Below, one piece after another: positions 1 through 10,330 of a stretch of 64,000 bases of DNA. Made by a program: the position numbers and the translations under genes. Origin of the DNA: Mercenaria mercenaria (taxonomy: Eukaryota; Mollusca; Bivalvia; Venerida; Veneridae); contig NC_069378.1 in NCBI RefSeq assembly GCF_021730395.1, positions 45,521,001 to 45,585,000 of the forward strand, given 5' to 3'. How positions within the stretch are numbered: the first letter of the stretch is position 1; every line of letters begins with the position of its first letter. Below the pieces are notes generated by a model. The model was not told the DNA's origin. It was given only the letters and a program-made list of their open reading frames with translations, and searched no databases.

Positions 1-512
1 GCTACATTGTGCAAGCTTTCTTCACAACTGTACCCCGACGATTAATTATTACTGGATACTTAATTTCTTTTATCACTGAAATCAATAAATGCACTTTCGT
101 ACACTTGTCCTGCCTAAAATGACCGAATCATTCTGTACAAGAAAATAAATAAATAAAAAAAAAGCGAAAATAAATGACGACACATGGGAGCGTCCTGTTT
201 TAAAAGTTTTTAGTATATTAGTATTTATAGATATATAGTGAGCAAACACCAAAAAGTATACGATCCGCACTTGAAACTTGTCTATAAGTGAGAACTTTTA
301 ATTAAAAATGGACTAAATTTTGAAGTATAAGAACAGAGTGTAATTTGAATAAATTTATATAAGATATAAATGTAGGTTATTTGTCTAAAGTAATATTGTA
401 TGAAGCTATAATCCTGTAATGATATTAGGGAAATCCAGTGCATTTGCGTGTTCTTCGTATGCTATTCGACCTCCTTCGGTCTTAACAAAAATTGTTTTTC
501 GTAACAACCGGA
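1..512. other. AT-rich flank, no gene seen
   Basis: AT-rich sequence with no convincing ORF, splice pattern or recognised repeat. The ORFs near 82-270 are short, Phe/Tyr-rich and lack any motif. The 3' end leads into the 22-bp minisatellite. Confidence 0.5.
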
Positions 513-754
513 GAATGCCGAAATTGCATTCGGGGAATGCCGAAATCGCATACGAAGAATGCCGAAATCGCATACTGGGAATGCCGAAATCGCATACGGG
601 AATGCCGAAATCGCATACGGAGATTGCCAAAATCGCATACGGGGAATGCCGAAATCGCACACGGGGAATGCCGAAATCGCACACGGAGAATGCCAAAATC
701 GCATACGGGGAATGCCGAAATCGCACACGGAGAATGCCTAAATCGCATACGGAG
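513..754 (+). repeat. 22-bp minisatellite, about 11 units
   Basis: Tandem copies of a 22-bp unit, consensus GAATGCCGAAATCGCATACG plus GG. Units differ at a few positions (CATACG/CACACG, GCCGAAA/GCCAAAA, GGGG/GGAG), with two slightly short or altered units in the middle. All overlapping ORFs on both strands (for example MPKSHTGNAEIAYG...) are translations of the repeat. The variants CATACG and CACACG partly alternate in the second half, which hints at a 44-bp higher-order step. Confidence 0.93.
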
Positions 755-849
755 GATACTTTATCGAACGTGAAATGCCGAGTGCTTTTACGGGGCTACG
801 AAATTATAGTGTAAGTCACAGTGAAGTCCCGGTTCTCACTTGCATTGAG

Positions 850-2400
850 TATTATAAGGGTGAGATCTCTGACAGACTGGAACAGATGATATGTATAATT
901 ACTTTTAGCAGGTAAAACTTTAGTTTTATCGGTCCCAAATAAGACCGTCATTTTGCCCTATTGGACTGCAAAGAACCTCAAATGATAGCTCACAAGTTAA
1001 AAAATCAGACATATTTCCATTGCGTTTCAGCAACAAACACTTTAGACACAGTGGCTCGATATTACTTAAAGGCTTGTAATATCGTGTCCGATTCACTGGG
1101 TTAAACTGTATAGGGATGTGTTCTGTGACAGACTGGAACAGTTCAACCAGCACCAGAAATGGTATCACAGGTTGTGTCATGTATATTAGCTTTTGCTATG
1201 CAACATTTCAGCATTTTTATCTAAATTGAGAAAGTCTTTCTGCCCTAGGCACTGAGCCAATTTGGCAGAGAAGCACCCCAAAGCTTAGTTCGCAAGCTTA
1301 ATTAACAAAGATTTTGTCATCGCACGAGAGCGACAAATACTTAAGTCACGGTGATCAGATATTAGAAAAGCTTATAATATCGTGTGTTATTCTCAATTGC
1401 GTTTAACCGTATAATGATGTGTTCTGTGGCAAATTGAAACAATGCCACCAGTGCAAAAATTGTATCAAAGCCATATAAATTAGCTTTTGCTATGTAAGAT
1501 TTTAACTTTTTTTCGAAACTGAGACAGCCCTGCTGTCATAGCTATTGAACCGATCTATATATGAATGAGTTTAGTGATATAATTAAGCAGAGGAAATTTC
1601 AGACGCAGTATATGATGACTTTCTTGTATGTAGATATTTTTTGTCCAAGTTAAGACAGTCATCAAGTCCAAGCCGCTGATCCGATTTGGGCAGCGAAAAA
1701 CCTCAAATTGTAGTTCTTAAGATTGATAAAGAAACATATTGTCATTGCATCAATTAATCGTGTGCGTCCGCGTTCTGGGTTTACGTTTGGGGAGGCTGCG
1801 TTTCTAGAACGTGGCTTTCCCTGTTGGATATTCAGTCTTGTTGTAATATCGTCTGTGGTTCTCACTTGCGTTGGACAGTATAAGGTCAATTCAACCTGCA
1901 TCAGAAATTGCATCACAGGCAAAGTACACCAGCTTTTTCTATAAAAAATAAGGAATTTGTAGAAACTGAGAGTCTTCCTAAACTAGCAAATGGATAGATT
2001 AGGCAGCGAATCACCTTGAATTACAGGCCACGAGATTTATGTACAAAGTAACGTATTGTCATTGCATGAGAGTAACATATACTTACGTCACGGTGGCACG
2101 ATATTACTAAGGGTTGTAGTATCGTGTTCGGGTCTCACTTGTGTTGAGCCAATCCATACAGCGCCGTTAATATTTCAAAGGTCATGTATAATAACTTTTA
2201 GTATGTAAAAATTCATTTCTTTTTATAAATTTGAGACCGTTACATTGTATTCTACCCTGATCACTAAACTGACACGACTGGATCCTCTAATGATTGGTCA
2301 CAAGCTTCATAAGCAGACATATTTTCAAGAAGTTAGAGCAACTAACCTTAGGTCACAGTTGCCCGATATTATTAAAGCTTGTGACATGTGTACCTTAAAA
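850..2400. repeat. Degenerate ~290-bp tandem repeat
   Basis: Recurring landmarks show an old tandem array: 'TTCTGTGACAGACTGGAACA'-like strings near 864, 1118 and 1418, 'AAGACCGTCATTTTGCCC'-like strings near 942, 1230, 1522, 1655 and 2229, and 'GCTTGTAATATCGTGT' near 1073, 1369 and 2106. Spacing is about 250-300 bp, with at least one shortened unit around 1650. Related monomers occur at 46960-47380 and 48800-49080 in the second segmental copy. No coding potential was seen. Confidence 0.65.
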
Positions 2401-3689
2401 TACCTATTCCTTTCGTAACACGCACATGTAAAAGTCATTTTGTGATTAAAAGTTTCACATCTTTTGTACAGTTTTAGAGCGTAGAATTTCTGATTGCAAT
2501 AATTTGGAAAGTTTTGCAGAGCTGTAAAACTGCTTGTGATTTTATCTAAAATATTGTTCAAGATGAGAGTACTTGCAATGCGTCATTTATGACAGTTTGT
2601 ATTTATAAATATTACTGCAACAAAGATGCCACCTTGTACAAGCTGCATACTGAACTTATAATTTCATCTTTTCATGTTATGTCATTAATCGACTGCGGAA
2701 AATTTTCAGTGTATAAAAGCCGAATGCTAACTTCCATTCATCTATTATATGCTTCGATAAAGTAGATTGCATGCTCCATACTGTTGTAATAAATCCGGGA
2801 CACTGCTTTCACCTTTATTTGCGTTACTAGAACGTTAAACAAAAAGACAGTAGTGATTTTGGTTATGACCAGTATGTAATTGTCAAAGTGTCTGTCATTC
2901 GTATATATTTGATATGGAGTTGAACCTTTATTGAAAGAAAGATCAAATTACTATTTTACTCAAATAAGATATTAGTATTCTTCCATTACTGACCTGGCTT
3001 TACGATCGTAGACCACTAATGATAACCCATAACACAAGCAGCACTGCCGGGCTAGTCGGATAATGGTGGAAAGAAACAAATCTGATTTTTGCCCAGTTTA
3101 AATGTCATTTTCATATCTTATGTAAACCAGTTCCTGTTTATAATTCATTGTGGATCTATACTTGACATTTTAGTAGCATTTGCAAGATTTTACAGAAATG
3201 TAAACAAACCTTATTTCTCATGTGTTCATTCCCACATTTTAGCTATCAGTTTAGAAGATATTCCATAGTGTTGCTCTGTCAGACTAGAAATCTATCTCGG
3301 AAGATAAATGACCCCTACTTCTTTTGTTATTTTTGTTGGTTTCTATGAGCCATTTAAGAACATATGGCTAGAAATTTCTTTTTGCTATGTGTTACAGCTC
3401 TCAGAAGATCGTTTATTTCGTAATTATACAACATATAGCTAATTTATTTACTACTGTATAACCTATACCGCTGCTGTATCTAACGACAGTAGGCTTATGT
3501 CGTAGAAGTGGCGTGTAATTTAATACGTTATATTATTAATATAGGGAGAAATTTGTCGTCAGATGGGAGGAAAGAATAAAGTGAACATGTAGTGTTAAGT
3601 TTAATCTAATACACCCTAAAAAGCAATAAATTTTCTTTTTTGTTAGAGTTTGTAATAATTGAAATAAGATTTGCTCATAAAGGTGATAA

Positions 3690-4790
3690 ATAGGCATTAA
3701 AAGGGGGTCCGCCCGTTACTAAATTATCATATCTTTGCAAATTATGTCTGCATTTGAAGATATATTTTATCATTTACATGATTATTTAGATGTTCAACAA
3801 ATATTTATGGGCAAATAACCCCCTGAACCACAATAAAGACACTTTTTTTCGGTTTTAAAGGCACCCAATTTTTGTAAAAATGTGTCCAAATTTATGTATT
3901 CCTGGAGATAGCTTCCGTTAAACTTTTTGTCAGATTTGTCTTGTGTGGATGAAAAAAAATATCCGCCGTATTTTTAAAGAAAAAAGTAGTATCTATATTT
4001 AAGAGAAATGAAATTCATCTCAAAATTTGTCTTATGAAAAATAAGGAAAACATAATTTAGAATATGTTGCTAGATCACCAAATGTATAGATTTTGTCGAT
4101 AGAGAATTTGTAAATATGTTTAGATATGTATTCTAATATGCTTTTCTCTGTTAAACACTCTTACGCTAGAAAGACGTCACGTTAACGTGCGGCGACGTCA
4201 ATGTTTTTGTTGCAACCAAAAAAGAGCGCTACTATATAATATCTACTGTTTTAGATTAAGGTCATTTTAGAATTAAACGAAAAAAAAATGTATGTACCCG
4301 ACAATCATAGACAATGCTGGGGCAGTTTGTATCAAGCTGCTTTGTCCGATGTAAATATTAAAAAATATATGTTTTCCCATCTTAACTGTATTCTACAGAT
4401 TTTTCAACAAATTGTGGCTATGGTGCAACTTTGATTTGTACAAGAAAATTTTATTTTTCAATTTTATCATTATTTGCAAAACATTTTCACGTAATAAAGT
4501 TTAAAATGGTGTGTCAATGTAATCAACCTAACAGGCCACGAATGATATTAAACGTGCAATATAATATTATCATGATCTAAATTAAATTCAGAAATTGCCC
4601 ACTTATATGATAAACATATAAAAAATTAGGAGTCCGCCCGATAGTTAATAATCATATCTTTGTATCTTATGTCTGCATCTTTTCACGTTATTCACGTTAT
4701 ATTTTATCATTTGCATATTATTAAGATGATTGACACATTTTCATGGGTGGAAGCACCCTTAAACAATATTACGTACAAGATTTGTTTTCA
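3690..4790 (+). repeat. Direct repeat pair, ~930 bp apart
   Basis: The block beginning GTCCGCCCGTTACTAAATTA at 3706 recurs, diverged, at 4631 (GTCCGCCCGATAGTTAATAA); both continue with ATCATATCTTTG, TATGTCTGCAT, TATTTTATCATTT and a TTTATGGG/TTCATGGG string. A third copy lies at 51181 in the other segmental copy. The rest of 2400-5090 is AT-rich, non-coding and largely alignable by eye to 49100-51500. Confidence 0.6.
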
Positions 4791-5094
4791 CTGGAGACAT
4801 CAAAGACGCCGCAAGCTTTAAAACGTATGTAAATTTATGATAATATATAATTCATTTGGTAACTGTTTTCGTTATTGGCTAAAATATTTTGTTTTATTAA
4901 AATATTAAATTTTGTTAACTCATTCACAAAATAAAACGTGAATGAAATATGACATTAACTGGCGGGGAAAAGGGGCATTCATGTTTACACCAATAATAAG
5001 TGAAAATTTGAAACATTTTCCAATGTCTAAATGTGGATGGTTAAAATAATTCTAGCACAGGGAGGCAAAACGTGACTACACACGAGTGCAAGAA

Positions 5095-5335
5095 ACTTGT
5101 AAATTTCTAAATAATTCGAGTCACTTGCTCATCACCCTGTGGTTCGAATTCTGCTCATGTTGTAATGTGCTCAAGCCATGTAGCTGGCTTAAGGAACGTC
5201 AGAGGTCCTACCAGGTCCCTGTCCAGGTTTGAAATACGCTCAGGAGGGGCAGCAGGGGCATTTCTCCATCATTAAAATTGGAAAGTCACCACCTGAAATG
5301 ACCTACGTTCGTGTGACTTTAAAAATCGACAAACC
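5095..5335 (+). repeat. Old, diverged SINE copy (same family as 62833-63099)
   Basis: Shares in order the family landmarks ATCACC...GTGGTTCGAATTC, AGCTGGCTTAAGGAA, GTCCTACCAGGT, AGGGGCAGCAGGGGCATTTC, CTCCATCATTAAAATTGGAA, AGTCACCACC and TGACCTACGTTCGTGTGACT, ending in an A-rich stretch. Much more diverged than the copy in P450 intron 1, so an old insertion. Confidence 0.6.
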
Positions 5336-5604
5336 AACATAATTAAAATTCATATACATGTTTATAATTGTTTGCTATTCTGATGCTTATTTGTGATCTC
5401 AAATGCCGTATGACTAAATATTTTGGTCTCTAGACAAAGAAGCAATGATATATATTTAAAGCAATGTGATTACGTCTTAGTAACAGGACTAATAAGTCGA
5501 TATTGACATCCATTCGTATTTCAATTTCTAGCACTAATGTCTGAACATAATATTCATTTTAACAGAAAATGCACTGAAAACATACTTTCCTAACGTTCTA
5601 ATTA

Positions 5605-5950
5605 TGCCCTCCTTCGAAGAAGCTGGGTATATTGCTTTGCACCTGTAGGTCGGTCCGTCGGTTTGTCGAGTCAACGGTTTTCACCAAATAAATTGAGAAT
5701 CACTTATTCCAGACCCTTTAAAATTTAGTAGCATGATAGGGCTTATCAAGTAAATGATCCCTAATGCCTTTGTCAAAGCCGGTTTTTGTCAAAGGTCAAT
5801 GTCACAGGATTGTAGAACTCGAAAAAAGTCTCTGCGCAATAACCTGAGAACACGTCAAACTTGGTAGCATGACAGGGCTAACGAAATAGATTAACCCTTC
5901 AACTTTTGGGATCTATAGGTCAAAGGTCAACCCCATGGAGAAATCATCAA
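5605..5950 (+). repeat. Dispersed repeat of the 'GGGTATATTGCTTTGCAC' kind
   Basis: Starts with a string like GAAGAAGCTGGGTATATTGC, runs through GTCGGTCCGTCGG, then two related ~150-bp modules each containing 'TGGTAGCATGACAGGGCT'-like and 'GGTCAAAGGTCAA'-like phrases. I recognise this as a common dispersed repeat in bivalve genomes (memory, not a search). It lies in the part of the first segment that is missing from the second segmental copy. Confidence 0.55.
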
Positions 5951-8006
5951 AATCCAGTGCAAATGAGTTGTCTCCATAAAAATCAACGCTGCTTCCGGTT
6001 AGAAAGTGATTGTATTTTTATAACTACAGCTTTCGGGATGAAAAGCACCGAACCAGCACAGTATACCATTAATTATAGGGGATGAAAATCCCCGAGACGG
6101 TAACGTCCGTATATAGTTATTCGTCTTTGTTGTCAGCATATACTGAGGCAATTTTTTCGATGTTTTCCGGTTCCGGTTTATGTACACGCCGCAGACTGGT
6201 TGTCTGCATGAACATCCGATCACACCGAATCAGTCAAAGAAATTCGTAAACCGCACCAACATGCTTCTTTTACTTATTTTTTTCGTAATGAAAACTGTAC
6301 ATGCAACTGAAAAACACTTTTAAAACAGCAAGTAAGTGTAAAGGTCGTCACGTTTCTGCGAGGAGTGCAAACAAACAAAAAAATTCCTAAAGCCAGTGCG
6401 AGAACGCGGTGAATGACGTCACCGTCACGGCTTCCCATAAACTTTGCAAAATATGATATTCGCTGTAAGAGGTATGATGACACTGAATGTAAACTAAAGA
6501 GCGAGGTTTCACTTTCTTTTGAGTGTTAAATATTTCTTTGTAAGTTGATATAGATCTATAAAAGATAAATCCCCATGCTAGGCGGTGCCTTAGTTCATAT
6601 TATTATTATGCGTTATTATTATGCGTATAGCTTGGTTTTCAACCGAAGCAAAAAGGGTATGAGCAGTACCACACTTGTGTTAAAAAGTGAGGTTTGGCCA
6701 CACAATGTGAAATGAAGACAGATCTGACGCTAAATTAATGTCAGTGACTAGCATTATACTTTAGTTAATCATTGTATTTCTGGCTTTTTAAATCAAACTG
6801 AGAAACTGAAACTTAAATAAAATCATCGAGTCTTTTAGTATACTAGTATTGTTACATGTCGGAAAATAAATGCGGTTCGTTATTCTATTTTTCAATGATA
6901 GTGGGAATTTTCTACTGACAAGTCCAAATTAACGAGATGTAGATTTAATGATACTGTAGGGATAATACACGTTTTTTTGTGTATTAACGTCTGCAGAAGC
7001 CAGAGGGATTGTTGACCGAGACCGACACAATAAACGTGTATTGTCGTTATTCTTGCATAAAAAAACATTACACGACGACTTTATGTATTCTTTTCATATG
7101 TGATGACTTGGCGATTCCGGTACATTTTTTATTTACCATTCTCTGTTGTTCTTGGATTAGATAAAAACATACCAACTGATACTTACCAAAATTATAAATA
7201 AGATTCCTAAAAACAAAGAATCGCACAGGTTACACGCGATTCTTTAACATTCACGGTTGTCTACAAAATCTGAATCGACGCCGAGTTTTAAAAGGGGAGT
7301 AAACAAGGGAAGAAACGAGTACGGACATTATTGGGGGAAGCGCATTTGGCGTTAGTTACCGATACAGCACAACATTCTATGGTTTAGATTGCATCTTTTA
7401 TGCTTTAAGAAGAGGTTTTTATGAAAGAAACAAGACCCAGATACCTGATGTCAATCTGCACAGAAATACATTTACGTCCAGGTGAAAGCATTTCAAACGT
7501 AAAACTCCGGTATTTACAGCACGTGAATTGCCTTGTTTGCACACGATTTTTCTCCCGTTAATACATGGGCGGATCCAGTGAAAAAAGTAGTTTTTATGCA
7601 AGAATAGATTTTACAGCACTAGAAATAATGACTAACGTGATGCTGTCAACACAACATCCTGGTGCATGTCACGTAGTCTACATATATTGGATACACAAGG
7701 ATTTGGATATAACGCTACTTGTTATGTACGCGGGCTCCAATTTTGAATACTTCTAAGGCGACATTACACAAATATGAATGAATTACATAAGTCTCAGATC
7801 TATATAGAGAATCAAGTAGGTATAGGAGTAATACTTTAGCTGCATTCACGCAACAGGTGAATAGTGTTAAACACACTGTGCATTTTTATGGCAAAAAAAT
7901 GCAGAAGAAAGTGTTTGCGCGTAATATGTCACAGTATGATAAAAAAGTAATTAACACAAATACGTCTTAACAAATTGAAACCAAACAGTAACATAATTGC
8001 ATTGGA
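5951..8006. other. Non-coding stretch, no gene supported
   Basis: Several short ORFs (for example at 5999-6223, 6274-6483, 7419-7601) lack motifs, splice context or family resemblance. GC content rises locally around 6000-6450 and 7240-7560, but I could not build an exon there. This is part of a ~6.6-kb stretch (about 5.0-11.6 kb) with no counterpart in the second duplicated block. Confidence 0.4.
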
Positions 8007-8758
8007 TTAAATGTTCAGGTGATCCTTTACATTTCTCCAAATCTCACTGTCCACCTGGTAGTGGCGCGTGATTTTCTTGGGAGGCGGAATCAGCGTGAGC
8101 ACATCATCCATTGCATAAACACACACATCCTCCATCCTTGGCCAGAAGAACCTACTGTCACCAACACTATGTAATACACTGACTTCAAGACCGTCACCGT
8201 TAGACTCGACGTTCGTGATTAACCCAGGATAAGGCACGCTATCGTACTTCACCACACAATACTGATGGAGAAGGCTGTCATCAACTGAAATAAGTAAATT
8301 CAATTATATCGACGATTGGCGTACTTGCGCTAGTTATATAGCATTACAACCATATCATATGATATTGATTTTTACCCATTGCTAGTATTAATTTTAACTC
8401 TTTACTATAGCTACATGTATATGTTATTATTAAACACATTCGGTAATTAATCCATGTTAGAAATTTTTAAATTACAACCAACTGTGATAAGTAATTTTAT
8501 TTATGTTATATTTAATCTCTTAATTTATTTCTGTTATCCTTATTGTGATATTCTTATGAGATATTTCCTATGTTATAACAGCACTACATCTCAAGGACCA
8601 CAATGGAAATAAGGGTTTATTTTTACCCTATTTTGTGTTATCCTTGATATTTAATGTTGACTTGACATGGCTAATCTATTAATCCATGAATATTTAATTT
8701 AGACATGTTTTCATATTATAATTGCCATGTAAATATATACATTTTATGTTGATTAAAG

Positions 8759-8789
<31 letters not shown>

Positions 8790-9352
8790 GTGTAAACGAT
8801 TGTGAGGTTTATTTTGTAAGAAACCATGAGTTACATGGAACAGCGGTATGGAGAGAAAAGCCGTAGAAATATTCCACCTACCTGTGATATCTGACAAGAC
8901 GCTTGTGGATGGCAGACGCTGGTTACTCGTGGGTGGCAGAAACTGGTCACTTGTTGGCGGCAGAGGCTGGTCACTTGTGGGCCGCAGGGGCTGGTCACTC
9001 GTGGGCGGCAGAGGCTGGTCACTCGTGGGCGGCAGAGGCTGGTCACTTGTGGGTGGCAGAGGCTGGTCACTCGTGGGCTGTAGCATCTGTGACTCTATAT
9101 TCAAATACAAATAACAATGTAAGATTAACCTTTCGAAACAATAATGCAATAATTACAGGCATATAATTGTTGGCCGAGTTATATTTTAAACTAAAGACTG
9201 TATAAATTATCTGTACTTGAGCATGGAAGCAGGAAATCGGTATCTATTGAAAATTTGTTCACCGTTGGGGAATAACAGTTGCATGCCATTGGCGCCTTGC
9301 AAAAGCAGCTAACGTCCCGATAGCTGATCACGTGCTTCGATGTCGAAAACAC
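8007..9352 (-). CDS. 3' end of a gene: Cys-rich exon, PTSDQ-repeat exon, 'YPG...FFWP' domain exon (partial)
   Basis: Three minus-strand exons join in frame with GT-AG sites. Exon a (9352-9263, 90 nt) encodes VFSTSKHVISYRDVSCFCK followed by a CNCYSP stretch, a short Cys-rich motif. Exon b (9092-8882, 211 nt; acceptor TATAGAG, donor CAGGTAGGT) encodes about seven copies of an 8-residue repeat (consensus PTSDQPLP). Exon c (8284-8007, 278 nt) encodes a compact ~90-aa domain with KYDSVPYPGLITNV, then SRFFWP, DDVLTLIPPP and RHYQVD, ending in TAA. Phases match (0 into b, 1 into c). I recall a Cys motif followed by a YPG/FFWP, possibly Tudor/SH3-like domain at the C-terminus of many uncharacterised mollusc and other invertebrate proteins, some tied to mobile elements; that is memory, not a search. 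No upstream exon or start codon was found; a SINE lies just upstream (9437-9750). It may be a live gene's 3' end or a stranded fragment. Confidence 0.55.
8757..8790 (+). repeat. (CTAT)n microsatellite
   Basis: About eight perfect CTAT repeats, in the intron between the PTSDQ-repeat exon and the FFWP exon of the minus-strand gene. Confidence 0.95.
8905..9080 (-). repeat. 24-bp minisatellite inside a coding exon
   Basis: About seven direct copies of a 24-bp unit (plus-strand consensus GGCTGGTCACTCGTGGGCGG plus CAGA). The unit is a multiple of three, so copy-number change keeps the frame; on the minus strand it encodes PTSDQPLP with small variants (RPTSDQ, LPPTSNQ). The edge units are the most diverged, as expected for an array expanding from its centre. 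Long open frames on the plus strand here are by-products of the 24-bp period. Confidence 0.9.
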
Positions 9353-9436
9353 CTGCAATAGAGATGAAAAAACGACCCGACAATGGCTTACATAAATGCA
9401 TACATAGTTTGTACATTGCTATTACTATTAACATGT

Positions 9437-9750
9437 ATTTAGTTGTTTGTTTGTTTTAATGGGTTTTAAGGCTTTTTCAACATTACATCAGTCATATCAC
9501 AGCGGTCAATTAACCTGCTCACACTGTTCCTGCGCAGAATCAGCCGACCTGAACGGTTTACCAGTACTTAGTGCACATACTCCCACAAGTAACTGACAAC
9601 TTCCATACTTGAATCAGAGGTAGGGAGCAAATGGCATAGAAATAATCTTATGACCAATCACTACATAACTAATGTGGCCGACAGGCCGAGCCGAGGCTAG
9701 ATTTTGGGACCTCAGGGTTGCAAGACAGGGGCGTTACCACGTGGCCATGG
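9437..9750 (-). repeat. tRNA-derived SINE, minus strand
   Basis: The tail side (TTGTTTGTTTGTTTTAATGG) is on the left and the tRNA-like head on the right (GGGACCTCAGGGTTGCAAGA ... TTACCACGTGGCCATGGG). The body shares 'CTCCCACAAGTAACTGACAA' and 'CTTGAATCAGAGGTAGG' with the SINE at 43388-43675, so they are one family with different head sequences or ages. Confidence 0.7.
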
Positions 9751-10157
9751 GGTATTTAGTTAATGAGCAGTTAATGGTTATTATATTACATAATACTGCT
9801 CTTGTAATTAGCAATACTTCGTCAAGTTTGAGTATAATAAATGATTTGCTCACTCATTTTTTGCGTCATGAATTGCATTGGGGTATCGCAATTGGGATTC
9901 TTGCTGTAAGTATAATAAATTAAATGTACTGTAGCTAGTTTATAATAATATGAATTCCGTTATCGCATCAATCCTAATCAATCATAATTAACCAGTCAAC
10001 AGTCGTCGTTTATACTGGCCATGTGTATCTAAAAATATGATTTTTTTTCACTATAATTGCTGTACAAGTCTAAATAAATTGTCTGTTCTGTTCAGCCCTA
10101 ATAAACGTCTGATTATATCAGGCCTGATTAACAAGCACCGAGTTATTTAAAAAATAA
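9751..10157. other. AT-rich intergenic sequence
   Basis: No gene, repeat or motif recognised. It contains one short direct repeat (AAGTATAATAAAT-like near 9830 and 9908). Confidence 0.4.
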
Positions 10158-10330
10158 TATATCTCATTTAGTGATTTGTCGCTGAATAAATCATTGTTTG
10201 GAGTTCAGATGCGAAGGAATTATACCAGGAGGGCGCAGCCCGTGTGATATAATAATACGCATCTGAACGACAAACAATGATTTTATTCAAGAGCAAATCA
10301 CTAAATCAGTAAATGGGATATATTATTTCA
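10158..10330. mobile_element. Palindromic MITE-like hairpin element (~170 bp)
   Basis: Two ~60-75-nt arms in inverted orientation: AATATATCTCATTTAGTGAT...AATCATTGTTTGGAGTTCAG on the left and CTGAACGACAAACAATGATT...AATCACTAAATCAGTAAATG then GGGATATATT on the right, meeting around a ~35-nt loop (GAAGGAATTATACCAGGAGG...). No ORF. Nearly the whole element would fold as one hairpin, typical of a short non-autonomous DNA transposon. Target duplication not resolved. Confidence 0.75.

Noticed and set aside
406-814. Six overlapping ORFs on both strands
   Set aside because: Readings of the 22-bp minisatellite in several frames.
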